A stretch of 34,066 bases of DNA from Muribaculaceae bacterium (GTDB lineage: Bacteria > Bacteroidota > Bacteroidia > Bacteroidales > Muribaculaceae). The notes beneath the pieces are model-generated. The model had not been told where the DNA came from and did not search any database. It saw only the letters and a program-made list of their open reading frames with translations. Positions 1 through 9,400 of this stretch are shown here, piece by piece. Position numbers and translations under genes: made by a program. The stretch covers positions 1-34,066 of the forward strand of contig RYWL01000014.1 in NCBI GenBank assembly GCA_003979155.1, given 5' to 3'. Within the stretch, counting starts at the first letter, position 1. The number at the start of each line of letters is the position of its first letter.

Positions 1-9
1 GGCCATGAT

Positions 10-50
10 AAAAAAATCACACGAAGGCGTCTTAAACACTTCGTGTGATT
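10..50 (-). terminator. Intrinsic terminator of lptD
   Basis: A perfect 12-bp inverted repeat (15-26 with 39-50, 12-nt loop) is followed, reading the minus strand, by seven T residues (complement of 10-16). It lies 22 bp past the lptD stop codon and is a textbook rho-independent terminator for leftward transcription. Confidence 0.9.
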
Positions 51-72
51 CTATAGAGTATGCAGGCGCTTG

Positions 73-2868
73 TCAGTACCAGCGGATGCCGTTTGATACC
101 GACGAGCGTTTGTCGTATTTGAGGTCGCTGAGCATCGAGGAGTTTACCGAGATATGGAAATTATAGCTCTTATATGGGCCGACCGGAACGAAGCTGGCTG
201 TCATGGTGAAGCAGTGCAGGTCGCGAGATATGTTGCAGTTCATGTATGCCAGTCGGTGAGTGTCGAAATTGTATGATGCCGAGAACGAGAAGTTCCATGC
301 CGCTGTGGGTCGCAGATTGCCCGAGAACGAGAGGTTTTGCGTTATGCGGCTGTTGTATTCGAGTTTTTCTTTGTTGAATGTGCCGTAGCTGTAATTGACG
401 GAGTAGTTTACCGACAGGTTCCACGGCACCTCCCATTTGGCATATCCGTCGGCATTCATCGTCAGCTCCGATGCTTTTTCTTGCTCTTCGCGTTTGCGGC
501 GGTCATATTCGGCACCCGGTCCCAATTCGTCAAAGTCGTTGTCGGGGTCTTTGCCTTTCGAGTCGCCTTCTGTTTTAGATTTGCTTTTGCGCTTGAAAGT
601 GTCGTTATTGAAAGTGTATGAGAACGATGTGCCAGTGCGCATGAGTTTGGCAAAGCCTTTGCCGGCCTGAAGTCGGGTGCGGTTCACTTTCACGGGCGTG
701 CCATATTCGTTGAGTGCGTATGTGTAGGGGTCCCATGTTGCCGAGAGATTGAGGTTGAAGCCTTTGGTGAGGCGCAGCATTACCGACGATGAGATATCGC
801 TCCAACGCAGAGAGTCGGCCGCGATATTGTAGCTTTGAGAGAGCGACAGATTCTCGATGAGCGATATTTTCTTTTCGCCTATGGAGTCGTTATCGCTTTT
901 TACTTTCATTTCTAAGTTGTTGGCCAGCTGGAACGTTATCGAGCCGGTCTTGCCTTGCGAGGGCACGCCGAACAGGGCATTCTGGAAGTAGCTGTATTTG
1001 CGCATCTGCTCTTGACCTCTCGAGTCGAGATAGCTGTAACGGCCGTAGTATCCGAAGAAATTGGAGCCGAAGTCGGGTGCGCCCGAGAACGACAGCGAGG
1101 GGGTGATTACCCAGCGAACCATCTTCATCTTTTTGGCGAGGAAGCCTACGGGTTGGAAGAAGCCATAGATTTTCGTGTCCATCGACACCGATGCCTGGAA
1201 GTCCCACACGTTATAGAAGCCGTAGGTGGTGTCGGTCTGCTCGCGGTTTTTTTCGGTGTCCCAGCTGCGGCGCACTTTGTTGGTGTACATGCGGTCTACA
1301 AAACGGAACGACGGGGTTATGTTTATGTAGTTGAGCACGTTGAACGTCGCCGATATGGGCAGGGTGTGGCTCATGCCGTTGCGCCAGTCTTTTATGAGGC
1401 TTTTCTTGAAAAATTCGTTCTGCTTGGCTGTGAGAGAGTTCTGAAGAATGCCGGTATAAGAAATTTTGATTTTTTCGTACCAGCGTTCGGCACCGATTGC
1501 CTTCTTGCGTTTGAAGGGGTAGAGCTGCGACATGGTGAGTGTCACGTTGGGGAACGACACTGCAAGCGTTGAGTCTTGAGTTCGCTGTGCGATGTTGAAT
1601 GTGGTTGAGAGACTCCACTTCGAGTTGGGGAAGCGATATGTCATGTTCACGCTCGAGCTCTTGGTGTTTTCGGTGAACGAGGGAGAGTAGTATGAGTTGA
1701 GGTCGTTGCGTGTGTATCCCGATGTGGTGAAGTTCACACTTGCCGACAGCGACATGTTGGGGTTGAATTTTGCGTCCTGGCTATGGTTCCACACAATCTG
1801 GAAGTTGGTTTGTGTGGCATAGTCGGGCGAACCTTTCTCGCCGGTAATGGTCTTGAGGTACGACATGTTGAAGTTGCCGGAGAATTTATATCGCTTTGCA
1901 TAAGTGGAGCGAGCCGACAGACCCCATGAGCCTTTGGTATATATTTCGCCGGTAAGGGCGAGGTCTATATTGTCGTTGATAGCGAAGTAATAGCCGCCGT
2001 CGCGCAGATAGAATCCGCGGTTGTAGTCATCGCCGAACGACGGAACAATCACGCCCGAGGCATATCTGTCGGTAAAGGGGAAATAGCCGAAGGGCACGGC
2101 AAGAGGTAGCGGAAGGCCGGCGAGAACCATGTATGCCGGACCTACGACAATGTTTTTGCCTGGTTTTACCTTGGCTTTGGTGAGCTGGAAATAGAAGTGC
2201 GGATTGTCGTGGTGGTCGCAGGTAGTGTATTTTCCGTCGGCGATGTAAAATTCTTCGTCGGTCGCTTTTTTCGTAGTGCCGCCGGTGAGGTAGCCTTCGC
2301 CTTGCTGAGTCACCACGTTTTTGATATATCCCTTCGAAGTTTTGAAGTTGTAGTTCATAGTGGCGGCCTCGTAGTCGGTGCCGTTTTCGCTGAAGAGCGG
2401 TTTACCGGTGATTTCGCCGGTAGAGTCGGGGCGTCCGAGGGCGAACACCGTGTTGCGGTTCAGGTCCATCTGAATCTCGGCGGCATCGAGCTTAATGTTT
2501 CCATAGGTCACGGAGCTGTTGCCATACATGAATGCCGAGTCGCGGCGGACGATGGTCATCGAGTCCGATGAGGTGAAGACCACAGGTGCGTCGAGGTCGA
2601 CTTTTGTGTTGACAATGCGCGACGTCGGCTGCACTTGCGGTGCGTCGGCCGCCGGAATTACCAGCATGGAATCGCTGTCGGGGCTTGTGGCGAGAACCGA
2701 CGGCAGAATTGTGTCGGGGAGTATGGAATCGATGTGGGCTGCAATGCTGCTGTCCGCTCCTTTTGGGGTGGACAAATCGGGGGTGTCGTCGGTCTCTGCC
2801 GAGCCGAAGACACTTATGGCGCAAATGGCAGTGATGAATGCCGCTATATATATGGTGAGGGATTTCAA
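73..2868 (-). CDS. lptD: LPS assembly outer-membrane protein LptD (OstA-like)
   Basis: Outer-membrane translocon subunit that inserts lipopolysaccharide into the outer leaflet. From the proposed start the protein is 931 aa. It has a signal peptide beginning KSLTIYIAAFITAIC, an OstA/LptA-like beta-jellyroll at about residues 88-250, and a long C-terminal beta-barrel rich in alternating aromatic residues that ends in a tyrosine. Length and architecture fit Bacteroidetes LptD. The frame stays open up to an ATG at 2961, but a TAACTTTG promoter element lies inside that extension, and only a start at the TTG (2868-2866), with GGAG just upstream, puts the signal peptide at the N terminus. The GGAG-to-TTG spacing (2 nt) is short, so the start is inferred. 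The gene stands alone, is closed by a terminator at 10-50, and diverges from the small TPR gene. Confidence 0.85.
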   Translation of the reverse strand: MKSLTIYIAAFITAICAISVFGSAETDDTPDLSTPKGADSSIAAHIDSILPDTILPSVLATSPDSDSMLVIPAADAPQVQPTSRIVNTKVDLDAPVVFTSSDSMTIVRRDSAFMYGNSSVTYGNIKLDAAEIQMDLNRNTVFALGRPDSTGEITGKPLFSENGTDYEAATMNYNFKTSKGYIKNVVTQQGEGYLTGGTTKKATDEEFYIADGKYTTCDHHDNPHFYFQLTKAKVKPGKNIVVGPAYMVLAGLPLPLAVPFGYFPFTDRYASGVIVPSFGDDYNRGFYLRDGGYYFAINDNIDLALTGEIYTKGSWGLSARSTYAKRYKFSGNFNMSYLKTITGEKGSPDYATQTNFQIVWNHSQDAKFNPNMSLSASVNFTTSGYTRNDLNSYYSPSFTENTKSSSVNMTYRFPNSKWSLSTTFNIAQRTQDSTLAVSFPNVTLTMSQLYPFKRKKAIGAERWYEKIKISYTGILQNSLTAKQNEFFKKSLIKDWRNGMSHTLPISATFNVLNYINITPSFRFVDRMYTNKVRRSWDTEKNREQTDTTYGFYNVWDFQASVSMDTKIYGFFQPVGFLAKKMKMVRWVITPSLSFSGAPDFGSNFFGYYGRYSYLDSRGQEQMRKYSYFQNALFGVPSQGKTGSITFQLANNLEMKVKSDNDSIGEKKISLIENLSLSQSYNIAADSLRWSDISSSVMLRLTKGFNLNLSATWDPYTYALNEYGTPVKVNRTRLQAGKGFAKLMRTGTSFSYTFNNDTFKRKSKSKTEGDSKGKDPDNDFDELGPGAEYDRRKREEQEKASELTMNADGYAKWEVPWNLSVNYSVNYSYGTFNKEKLEYNSRITQNLSFSGNLRPTAAWNFSFSASYNFDTHRLAYMNCNISRDLHCFTMTASFVPVGPYKSYNFHISVNSSMLSDLKYDKRSSVSNGIRWY

Positions 2869-2888
2869 TTCTCCTGCAGTTTGGACGG

Positions 2889-2896
2889 CAAAGTTA
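2889..2896 (-). promoter_or_regulatory. Probable -7 element of lptD
   Basis: The minus strand reads TAACTTTG, a full match to the Bacteroidetes -7 consensus TAnnTTTG, 20 bp before the proposed TTG start. No good TTTG -33 element is seen at the usual spacing. Confidence 0.5.
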
Positions 2897-3056
2897 CGAA
2901 AATTTGCCCGCATTGCCATATTATGCTCCAAAGTCTTTGCCGCTGTCGTGCATTTTAACACAGCCTTAACATAGAAGCGGCAGTGCGAGGGTGCATTTTT
3001 AACACGGCACTGACAATGACACCTTTGCCACGAGTGGCTTTTCGGGCGAAAAAGCG

Positions 3057-3064
3057 TATATTTG
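3057..3064 (+). promoter_or_regulatory. Possible -7 element of the TPR gene
   Basis: TATATTTG matches the Bacteroidetes TAnnTTTG consensus about 80 bp before the ATG at 3147. No TTTG -33 element at 19-21 bp is visible, so support is partial. Confidence 0.4.
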
Positions 3065-3146
3065 CCTCCGACTCCGGCTACTCGGCGAAAACCGCACTGC
3101 GCTGCCGGGCGTTGATTCAGTGACCGATTACCAAAAAACGACCCGT

Positions 3147-3404
3147 ATGGATAAAGAAAAAATAAAGAGTCTTTTCGATATCAATCGTCTCGACGCGGCG
3201 ACAGCGTTGCTCAAAGCCTCCGCCGACGATGCCTGGGCGCAGTATATGCTCGGACGCATTGCATGGAAACAAGGCCGACGAGCCGATGCAATAGAGTGGT
3301 ACGAACGCGCAGCAGCCTCCGATGCTGAGTCGGAGGCTGCCGTTGCGCTTGAACAAGCGCGTGATGTGATGGACTTCTTTAATAAAGACCTTTATAATCC
3401 CTGA
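3147..3404 (+). CDS. Small TPR-like protein
   Basis: An 85-aa cytoplasmic protein of unknown function. Residues from about 20 to 65 form a single tetratricopeptide-like helical pair, with the run AWAQYMLGRIAWKQGRRADA resembling a TPR consensus; such repeats normally mediate protein contacts. The C terminus ends in DFFNKDLYNP. The reading frame could start nine codons earlier at a GTG (3120), but the ATG at 3147 is the more likely start because the earlier residues add nothing recognisable. The gene is transcribed away from lptD and towards DUF4831, and its TGA (3402-3404) directly abuts the DUF4831 stop. Two perfect hairpins (3312-3340 and 3345-3360) lie inside its 3' end. Confidence 0.7.
   Translation: MDKEKIKSLFDINRLDAATALLKASADDAWAQYMLGRIAWKQGRRADAIEWYERAAASDAESEAAVALEQARDVMDFFNKDLYNP
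3312..3360. repeat. Tandem hairpins in the 3' end of the TPR gene
   Basis: Two perfect inverted repeats stand side by side. The first has 11-bp arms (3312-3322 with 3330-3340, 7-nt loop). The second has 7-bp arms (3345-3351 with 3354-3360, 2-nt loop). Neither strand has a T-tract after them, so they are not standard terminators. They sit where two converging transcription units meet and would be read by both. Confidence 0.6.
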
Positions 3405-4496
3405 TTATTCGGCCGAGCGCGACATTGGCGCCAGCTCGAGTATGGCTCCGGTAGCAGAGTCGAAAGTCACGCTGTAGGGGTCGCGTTTGTCGGTGAAGAG
3501 CGAGGGATTGAGGCCGAATACGACTCCGAGCTGTGCCAGTGGTACTTCGGCCGATGCCACAGCGCGTCCGGCATAGCTCACCGTCACTTGTGCCGTGCCG
3601 GGAATGCGGTATGCCACGCCGCCTTTGGGGAATGCTTTCTGCTCGCCTTTCTCGGTGAGCGGCAGTTCGCCGCGTTCGATTACTTTTATGTCGAGGGTAA
3701 TCGGAGCTCCGGCGAGATTGTCGGGCTCTACTATTCCTTCGACAGCCGAAAGACGTGCTATGACTTTGCCGTCGGTGCCGGTTGAGTCGGGGGTGAATGT
3801 CACCTTCTGCACCACGGTGCCTGTTGTACTTACGCCGGCAAACATGGCCGTAAGAGCGGCTTCTTGTGCGGCCAGATTGTCGAGTACGAGTTTCATGGCC
3901 TCGCCGTCGGCCGGCGGATTGTCGGCTTGGCCGGAGAGAATGTCGGAGCGTGTCTCACGCAGTTCGAAAATACGCTGGGCGGCAAGTTCGGCTTTCTTCG
4001 ATACGGATGCGCTGCGGGCCATTTCTTGTGTTACGGCCTGTCGTGCAGCATCGCCTTCGAGGGGCGACGGAGCCGCCGGGCTGGCTGCCGGAACGACCGG
4101 CATCATTGTCGTGGAGCCTTCTGCGTTAATGCCCATGGGAATATTATCGGGCGAAAGTGTCATGTAGGCCGATGTTCCGTTTTTGAACTGTGCCAGCCAC
4201 TGCTGCTGTGGGTCGGCGATGCCGCGTGGCACTATTGTAACGCTTTTGAGTGTTGCCGACATGGCGTCGCTTTTAATGGCATCGTTGATGCCGAGATGAC
4301 GGCGCGCGTAGTTGTAGAATTCGCCCGGATGCTGCTGCGTGAGCTCGGCTTCGAGATAAATGTCGAGCGTTGTGATAGGCAGAGAGTACACCAGGCCGTA
4401 CTCTGTCGCTTTGCCGGCGTTTAGACGCGTCGAAGTCTGTGCCGTTGCCGATGCGGCAAGTGCTAAGGTAGCAAGTGCGATGATTGTCTTTTTCAT
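3405..4496 (-). CDS. DUF4831 family exported protein
   Basis: A 363-aa protein of unknown function that I place in the DUF4831 family found in Bacteroidetes. The start is the ATG at 4496, which gives a clean signal peptide (MKKTIIALATLALAASATAQ). The open frame continues upstream to 4781, but that stretch overlaps nnr and is arginine-rich out-of-frame sequence. A low-complexity alanine/proline stretch lies at about residues 120-140. There is no lipobox, so a periplasmic location is likely. Its ATG overlaps the nnr TGA by four bases, so translation is probably coupled. It is the last gene of the dnaE-trxA-nnr operon and its TAA abuts the stop of the converging TPR gene. Confidence 0.75.
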   Translation of the reverse strand: MKKTIIALATLALAASATAQTSTRLNAGKATEYGLVYSLPITTLDIYLEAELTQQHPGEFYNYARRHLGINDAIKSDAMSATLKSVTIVPRGIADPQQQWLAQFKNGTSAYMTLSPDNIPMGINAEGSTTMMPVVPAASPAAPSPLEGDAARQAVTQEMARSASVSKKAELAAQRIFELRETRSDILSGQADNPPADGEAMKLVLDNLAAQEAALTAMFAGVSTTGTVVQKVTFTPDSTGTDGKVIARLSAVEGIVEPDNLAGAPITLDIKVIERGELPLTEKGEQKAFPKGGVAYRIPGTAQVTVSYAGRAVASAEVPLAQLGVVFGLNPSLFTDKRDPYSVTFDSATGAILELAPMSRSAE

Positions 4497-6109
4497 TGGC
4501 GTGGAGTTGGTGCGCCTGCCGGGCGCGGGTTGAGAATAGATTCGATTGCCGGGCCAATGGCGTCGGCTATGTCTTCGGCAGTTGTGCCGTGTATGCCGTT
4601 CGACTGAGCCGCAATGCGTCCGGCAATGCCGTGGACGTACACTGCCGCTACGGCTGCCACTTCGGGCATCAGTCGCATGGCTACGAATCCGGCCATAAGT
4701 CCGGTGAGCACGTCGCCGCTGCCGGCTGTGGCAAGGGCTTCGGTACCCGAAGAATTCACCACTATCGAGCCGTCGGGCCATATGGTGAGGGTGTAGTGGC
4801 CTTTGAGTACAATGATGATTTTGTGCCTGTTGGCCATTTCGAGAGCTTTGATTACACGTGATGCGTGAGAGCTCTGTGCTCCGAAAAGCCGGTCGAACTC
4901 TCCGGCATGGGGCGTGAGTATGGAGCGGGCCGGTATGAAGTCGATGAGCGATGGCTTCGATGCCATGCAGTTGAGTGCGTCGGCATCAAGAATGAGGGGC
5001 TTGCCTTTGTTGAAGCATGCTTTCAGGAATACCTCGAGACCGCGGACGGTCTCGTCGGAGGTGCCTATGCCCGGACCGACAGCCACGCCCTCGCAATCGT
5101 TAGGATTCTCGAAGGTGTGAATATCGATGTCGCTGCCGTCGGTGGTGAACATCGCCGACGGTACCGACGACTGCATCACAAAGAAAGCGCATCTGGGGCC
5201 ATGGCATGTGACGCGTCCGCATCCCGAGCGAGTGGCGGCGCGGGTGGCAAGCACGGCGGCACCGAGCATGCCGTATGAGCCGGCGAAAATCAGTGCGTTG
5301 CCGAGTTCGTTTTTTGAAGCCATCATAGGCCGCACGGGCAGAACAGTACGCACTGCCTTGGCATCAATCATGCGAGTTGTGCAACGCACAGCTTTCATGG
5401 CTTCGGCATCGAAGGGCACGTTGAGAGTCTTCCAACGGCCTATAAGCTCGGCGTTCTCGTTCATGAAGAACGACAGCGTGGGGCCTACGAGCGTGAGCGT
5501 GAGGTCGGCGTGAACGATGTTGCGGTTTATCATGCCTACTCCGAGGTCGGTGGTCATGCCCGAAGGGAGGTCGATTGACACCACTCGCGGCCTGGCTTCG
5601 TTGATGAGGCGTGCCACGGTCTGATATCCGCCGCGGAGCGGTTTTTTGTATTCGCTGCCGAATATGCCGTCGATCACCACAGTATGGTGGTTTATAACGG
5701 GCATCTCGAAGCTTTCGGCCGGGTTGATGAATTCCTGCAGAGCCTCAGTGCCGGCGACTTTCACAAAAGTGTCGCGAGCTTTGACAGTGTCGGGAATGAG
5801 CATGTCGCCGCCGATATTGAACAGAACAGCTTTCACCGGCGCGCCGGCCATATATAGCTGCGAAGCTGCCGAGAGGGCGTACGAGCCGCATATGCCGTCG
5901 CCGGCAAAAATGATGATTTCGGCTTTCGAGGAGCCGCGGAATTCGTCGACCTCGAAAGCCACTTGCCGTCCGACTTGCTCGACGAACACACGCCGGCGCT
6001 CGAACCACAGATTCTGTCTCTGCGTATCGAGTTCGGCAATGTCGTCGAGGCGTCCGAGAGTGGCATCGACTATTCGCTCAATGTCGCCGGGTGTGTAAAT
6101 GTTTTTCAT
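4493..6109 (-). CDS. nnr: Bifunctional NAD(P)H-hydrate repair enzyme (epimerase/dehydratase)
   Basis: Cytoplasmic metabolite-repair enzyme of 538 aa. The N-terminal YjeF-type domain (about 1-215) would epimerise damaged NAD(P)HX. The C-terminal ribokinase-like domain (about 230-525) is an ADP-dependent dehydratase that restores NAD(P)H. The C-terminal half is well preserved, with LTPHAGEFDRLFG at about 397-409 and ATAGSGDVLTG at about 455-465. The N-terminal half keeps GIFGSEYKKPLRGG and SIDLPSGM, but the usual NNGGD-type loop reads AGDGICGS (69-76), so epimerase activity is uncertain. The gene starts 20 bp after trxA and overlaps the next gene by four bases. Confidence 0.88.
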   Translation of the reverse strand: MKNIYTPGDIERIVDATLGRLDDIAELDTQRQNLWFERRRVFVEQVGRQVAFEVDEFRGSSKAEIIIFAGDGICGSYALSAASQLYMAGAPVKAVLFNIGGDMLIPDTVKARDTFVKVAGTEALQEFINPAESFEMPVINHHTVVIDGIFGSEYKKPLRGGYQTVARLINEARPRVVSIDLPSGMTTDLGVGMINRNIVHADLTLTLVGPTLSFFMNENAELIGRWKTLNVPFDAEAMKAVRCTTRMIDAKAVRTVLPVRPMMASKNELGNALIFAGSYGMLGAAVLATRAATRSGCGRVTCHGPRCAFFVMQSSVPSAMFTTDGSDIDIHTFENPNDCEGVAVGPGIGTSDETVRGLEVFLKACFNKGKPLILDADALNCMASKPSLIDFIPARSILTPHAGEFDRLFGAQSSHASRVIKALEMANRHKIIIVLKGHYTLTIWPDGSIVVNSSGTEALATAGSGDVLTGLMAGFVAMRLMPEVAAVAAVYVHGIAGRIAAQSNGIHGTTAEDIADAIGPAIESILNPRPAGAPTPRQ

Positions 6110-6129
6110 CGAGTAAGTCTGTCGCCGGT

Positions 6130-6456
6130 TCAGCGAGCTATTAGTTCGTCGATTTTAGCGCGGATAGCGTCGGCTTTCTGGCTGCCTACGAGGCGGATGT
6201 CGGAAACCTTTTCTCCGTTTTTGAAGAATAGGATTGTGGGGAGTGAACGAACGCCGTTTTCGGAGCAGAAGTCGTTTTCTTCGTCTACATTGTATTTGCC
6301 TACGACAGCGCGGCCTTCGTATTCCTTGGCTATTTCATCTACTACGGGAGCCATTGCCATGCAGGGAGCGCAGTAGGTTGCCCAGAAATCGATTACCACG
6401 GGCTGACCGGTGGCGATTACTTCGTTTACGTTTTTGTCTGTGAATTGAAAAGCCAT
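6130..6456 (-). CDS. trxA: Thioredoxin
   Basis: A 108-aa single-domain thioredoxin, a cytoplasmic disulfide reductase. The start at 6456 (MAFQFTDKNVNEV) matches the usual thioredoxin N terminus; an upstream in-frame start would add a non-homologous basic stretch. The active site is WATYCAPC at about residues 24-31, with alanine in place of the common CGPC glycine, and the cis-proline loop RSLPT is present. Cysteine also occurs at DFCSENG. The gene lies 22 bp after dnaE and 20 bp before nnr in the same direction, so it is probably co-transcribed with both. Confidence 0.92.
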   Translation of the reverse strand: MAFQFTDKNVNEVIATGQPVVIDFWATYCAPCMAMAPVVDEIAKEYEGRAVVGKYNVDEENDFCSENGVRSLPTILFFKNGEKVSDIRLVGSQKADAIRAKIDELIAR

Positions 6457-6478
6457 TATATTATGTTTTTTAGGTGGA

Positions 6479-9400
6479 TTATGCAATGATGTTGTGTCGC
6501 TTTATGCTGTAGTCGATATTGAGGTCTTCGAGCGTCTGTACGAATTTGCGCGATAGCCTTATGCGGAGCGATGTCGACAGGTGTACCTTGCGGCCTATGT
6601 CGCCGGCGTAGAGCATCATCGACAGCGGCACGGGAGAGGGCTCGCCTTGTGCGGTCTCGCCCGAGAATGCGGGGTCGGTAAGGAGTTCCATTACCTGTGA
6701 TGCCTGAGAGGGGTTGATGCGGAGGGTGATGTCTTCGATTAACTTGCCGCAAAGGCCGTCGAGGGGCATTATGCGGTCGAGGCTGAAGCGAAGATTCTTC
6801 ACGCCTGTGGTGCGGTTGGTGAACTCTTTGAACGAGCCTACGACCATGACGGTGGTGCCCACTACGAGCAGATGCGCGAACTCGGCTCTCTGCTTTTCGA
6901 AAATAGCAAAATCGGTTGTGCCCGAGTAGTCTTCCACCTTGACTATGTGGAAGGAGCCGTTGTTGCTTTTGCGCTCCTCAATTTCTACTATCATGCCGGC
7001 GAAGGTGAAGGGCGAAGGCGTGGGCGATGATATTTCGTTTTTCTCTGCGGCGGTCATCTGCGCCCCGAAGTTCACTTCGAGCCAATACGGGTCGAGCGGA
7101 TGAGCCGAAAGATACATGCCCACAAGCTGGCGCTCTTTGTTGAGGCGCACCAGATTGTCCCATGCCGGAGCCGCCGGAATTTTGGGGCGGCTTTCGGATA
7201 GAACCTCTTCGTCATCGAAGCCGAAGAGCGATACCGATGCCATACGGGCTTCGTTCTGATGCTGGGCGCCGTAGCGGAGCAACTGCTCGGCCACGGTCTC
7301 GCCGCGTTTGCCCACTTCGGCCGAGAGGTCTTCGCGTTTTACGCCCTCGAAGCAGTCGAAAGCTCCGGCGAGCACGAGATTGTCGAACACGCGGCGGTTG
7401 ATTGCCGATGCCGGCACACGTTCCACAAAATCGTAGATGTCTTTGAAGCGGCCGCCTTTCTGGCGGGTCTCTATGATGTTGCGCACCACATCGGCTCCGA
7501 TGCCTTTGATTGCCGAGAGGCCGAAGCGTATCACACCGGATTTCGCAACGCTGAATGTGGAGAACGACTCATTGATGTCGGGGCCTTTCACCTCAATGTT
7601 CATCGACTTGCATTCGTCCATATAGAATGTAAGCTTGGTGATGTCGTCGAGGTTTCGGCTCAGCACCGCGGCCATGAACTCGGCAGGGAAGTTGGCTTTG
7701 AGATAACCGGTCTGGAAGGCTACCCAGCTGTAGCATGTGGCGTGACTTTTGTTGAAGGCGTAGGAAGCGAATTTCTCCCATTCGCCCCATATTTTTTCGA
7801 GTACTTCGGGCTTGTGGCCTTTGGCCTGGCCTCCGGATAGGAATTTGCCCTTGAGCTCGTTCATCTTTTCAATAAGTTTTTTACCCATTGCCTTGCGCAG
7901 GGTGTCGCTCTGGCCACGGGTGAAGCCGGCGAGCAGACGCGAGAGCAACATCACCTGCTCCTGATACACGGTGATGCCGTAGGTGTCCTTGAGGTAGACT
8001 TCCATCTCGGGAATATCATACACAATGGGTTTCTTGCCCTGCTTGCGCGCTATGAAGTCGGGTATGTTCTCCATAGGCCCGGGACGGTAGAGGGCGTTCA
8101 TGGCGATGAGGTCTTCGAACACCGTGGGTTTGAGTTCGCGCAGATATCGCTGCATGCCAGGCGATTCAAACTGGAATGTGCCCACTGTGGCGCCGCGGCT
8201 GTATAGCTTGTAGGTCTTGGGGTCGTCAATTGGTATGTTGTCGATGTCGACTTCTATGCCCTGCGACTGCTTGATGTTTGCCACAGCCTCGCGAATGATT
8301 GAGAGGGTTTTGAGGCCAAGGAAGTCCATTTTTATGAGGCCTGTATCTTCGATTACACGGCCTTCGTACTGAGTGACGAGTATTTTGTCGCCGTTTTTGT
8401 CGGCGGCGGTGCTCACCGGCACCCAGTCGGTGACATCGTCGCGGCATATGATAACGCCGCAGGCGTGAACGCCCACATTGCGAATGGTGCCTTCGAGTTT
8501 GTCGGCGAAATTCATGATTTCGGCCACACCGGGGTCTTTGTCCATCTCGGTGCGGAACTCGGGCACATAGTTTATGCAGTTTTCCACAGTCGGCTTCAGC
8601 TCCTTGTCTGGGCGGTTGGGGTCGGCCGGCATATGCTTTGGAATGAGCTTTGTGAGCATATTCGATGTCGAGGGCGGATAGCTCATCACACGTGCCACGT
8701 CTTTTATGGCCGATTTGGCGGCCATTGTGCCGTAGGTGATGATGTGGGCCACGTTTGCGGCGCCGTAGCGCTCGGTGACGTAGTTTAGCACGGTCTCGCG
8801 GCCGTCGTCGTCGAAGTCGACATCGATATCAGGGAGTGAGATACGGTCTGGGTTGAGGAAGCGTTCGAAGAGGAGGTCGTATTTCAGAGGGTCAATCTGT
8901 GTGATGCCCAGACAATAAGCCACTACCGAGCCGGCGGCCGAGCCACGGCCGGGACCGATACTCACGCCCAGCTGTCTGCCCACACGAATGAAATCTTCCA
9001 CAATGAGGAAGTAGCCCGGGAAGCCCATGGTCTTCATTATATGAAGCTCAAAGCGTATGCGGTCGTCGGTTTCCTTCGCCAGTGGAGTGCCGTAGCGACG
9101 TGCCGCGCCCTCGTAGGTGATTTTGCGCAGATAGTCGGCCTCGAATTTGATGCGGTAGAGCTTCTCGTAGCCGCCCAGGCGCGCTATTTTTTTGTCGCCC
9201 TCTTCTTTCGACATTACTACGTTGCCGTTTTCATCTTGTGTGAATTCGTCGTAAAGTTCTTTCTCGGTGATACGGCTGCGGTATTCTTCCTCGGTGCCGA
9301 ATTCTTCGGGAATGGCGAATGTGGGCATGATAGGGGCGTGGTCGATATCATACTCTTCGACCTTGTCGGCAATTTCGAGGGTATTTGTAAGGGCTTCGGG

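Noticed and set aside
3312..3340. The 11-bp hairpin as a rho-independent terminator
   Set aside because: It lies inside coding sequence and neither strand has a T-tract after it.
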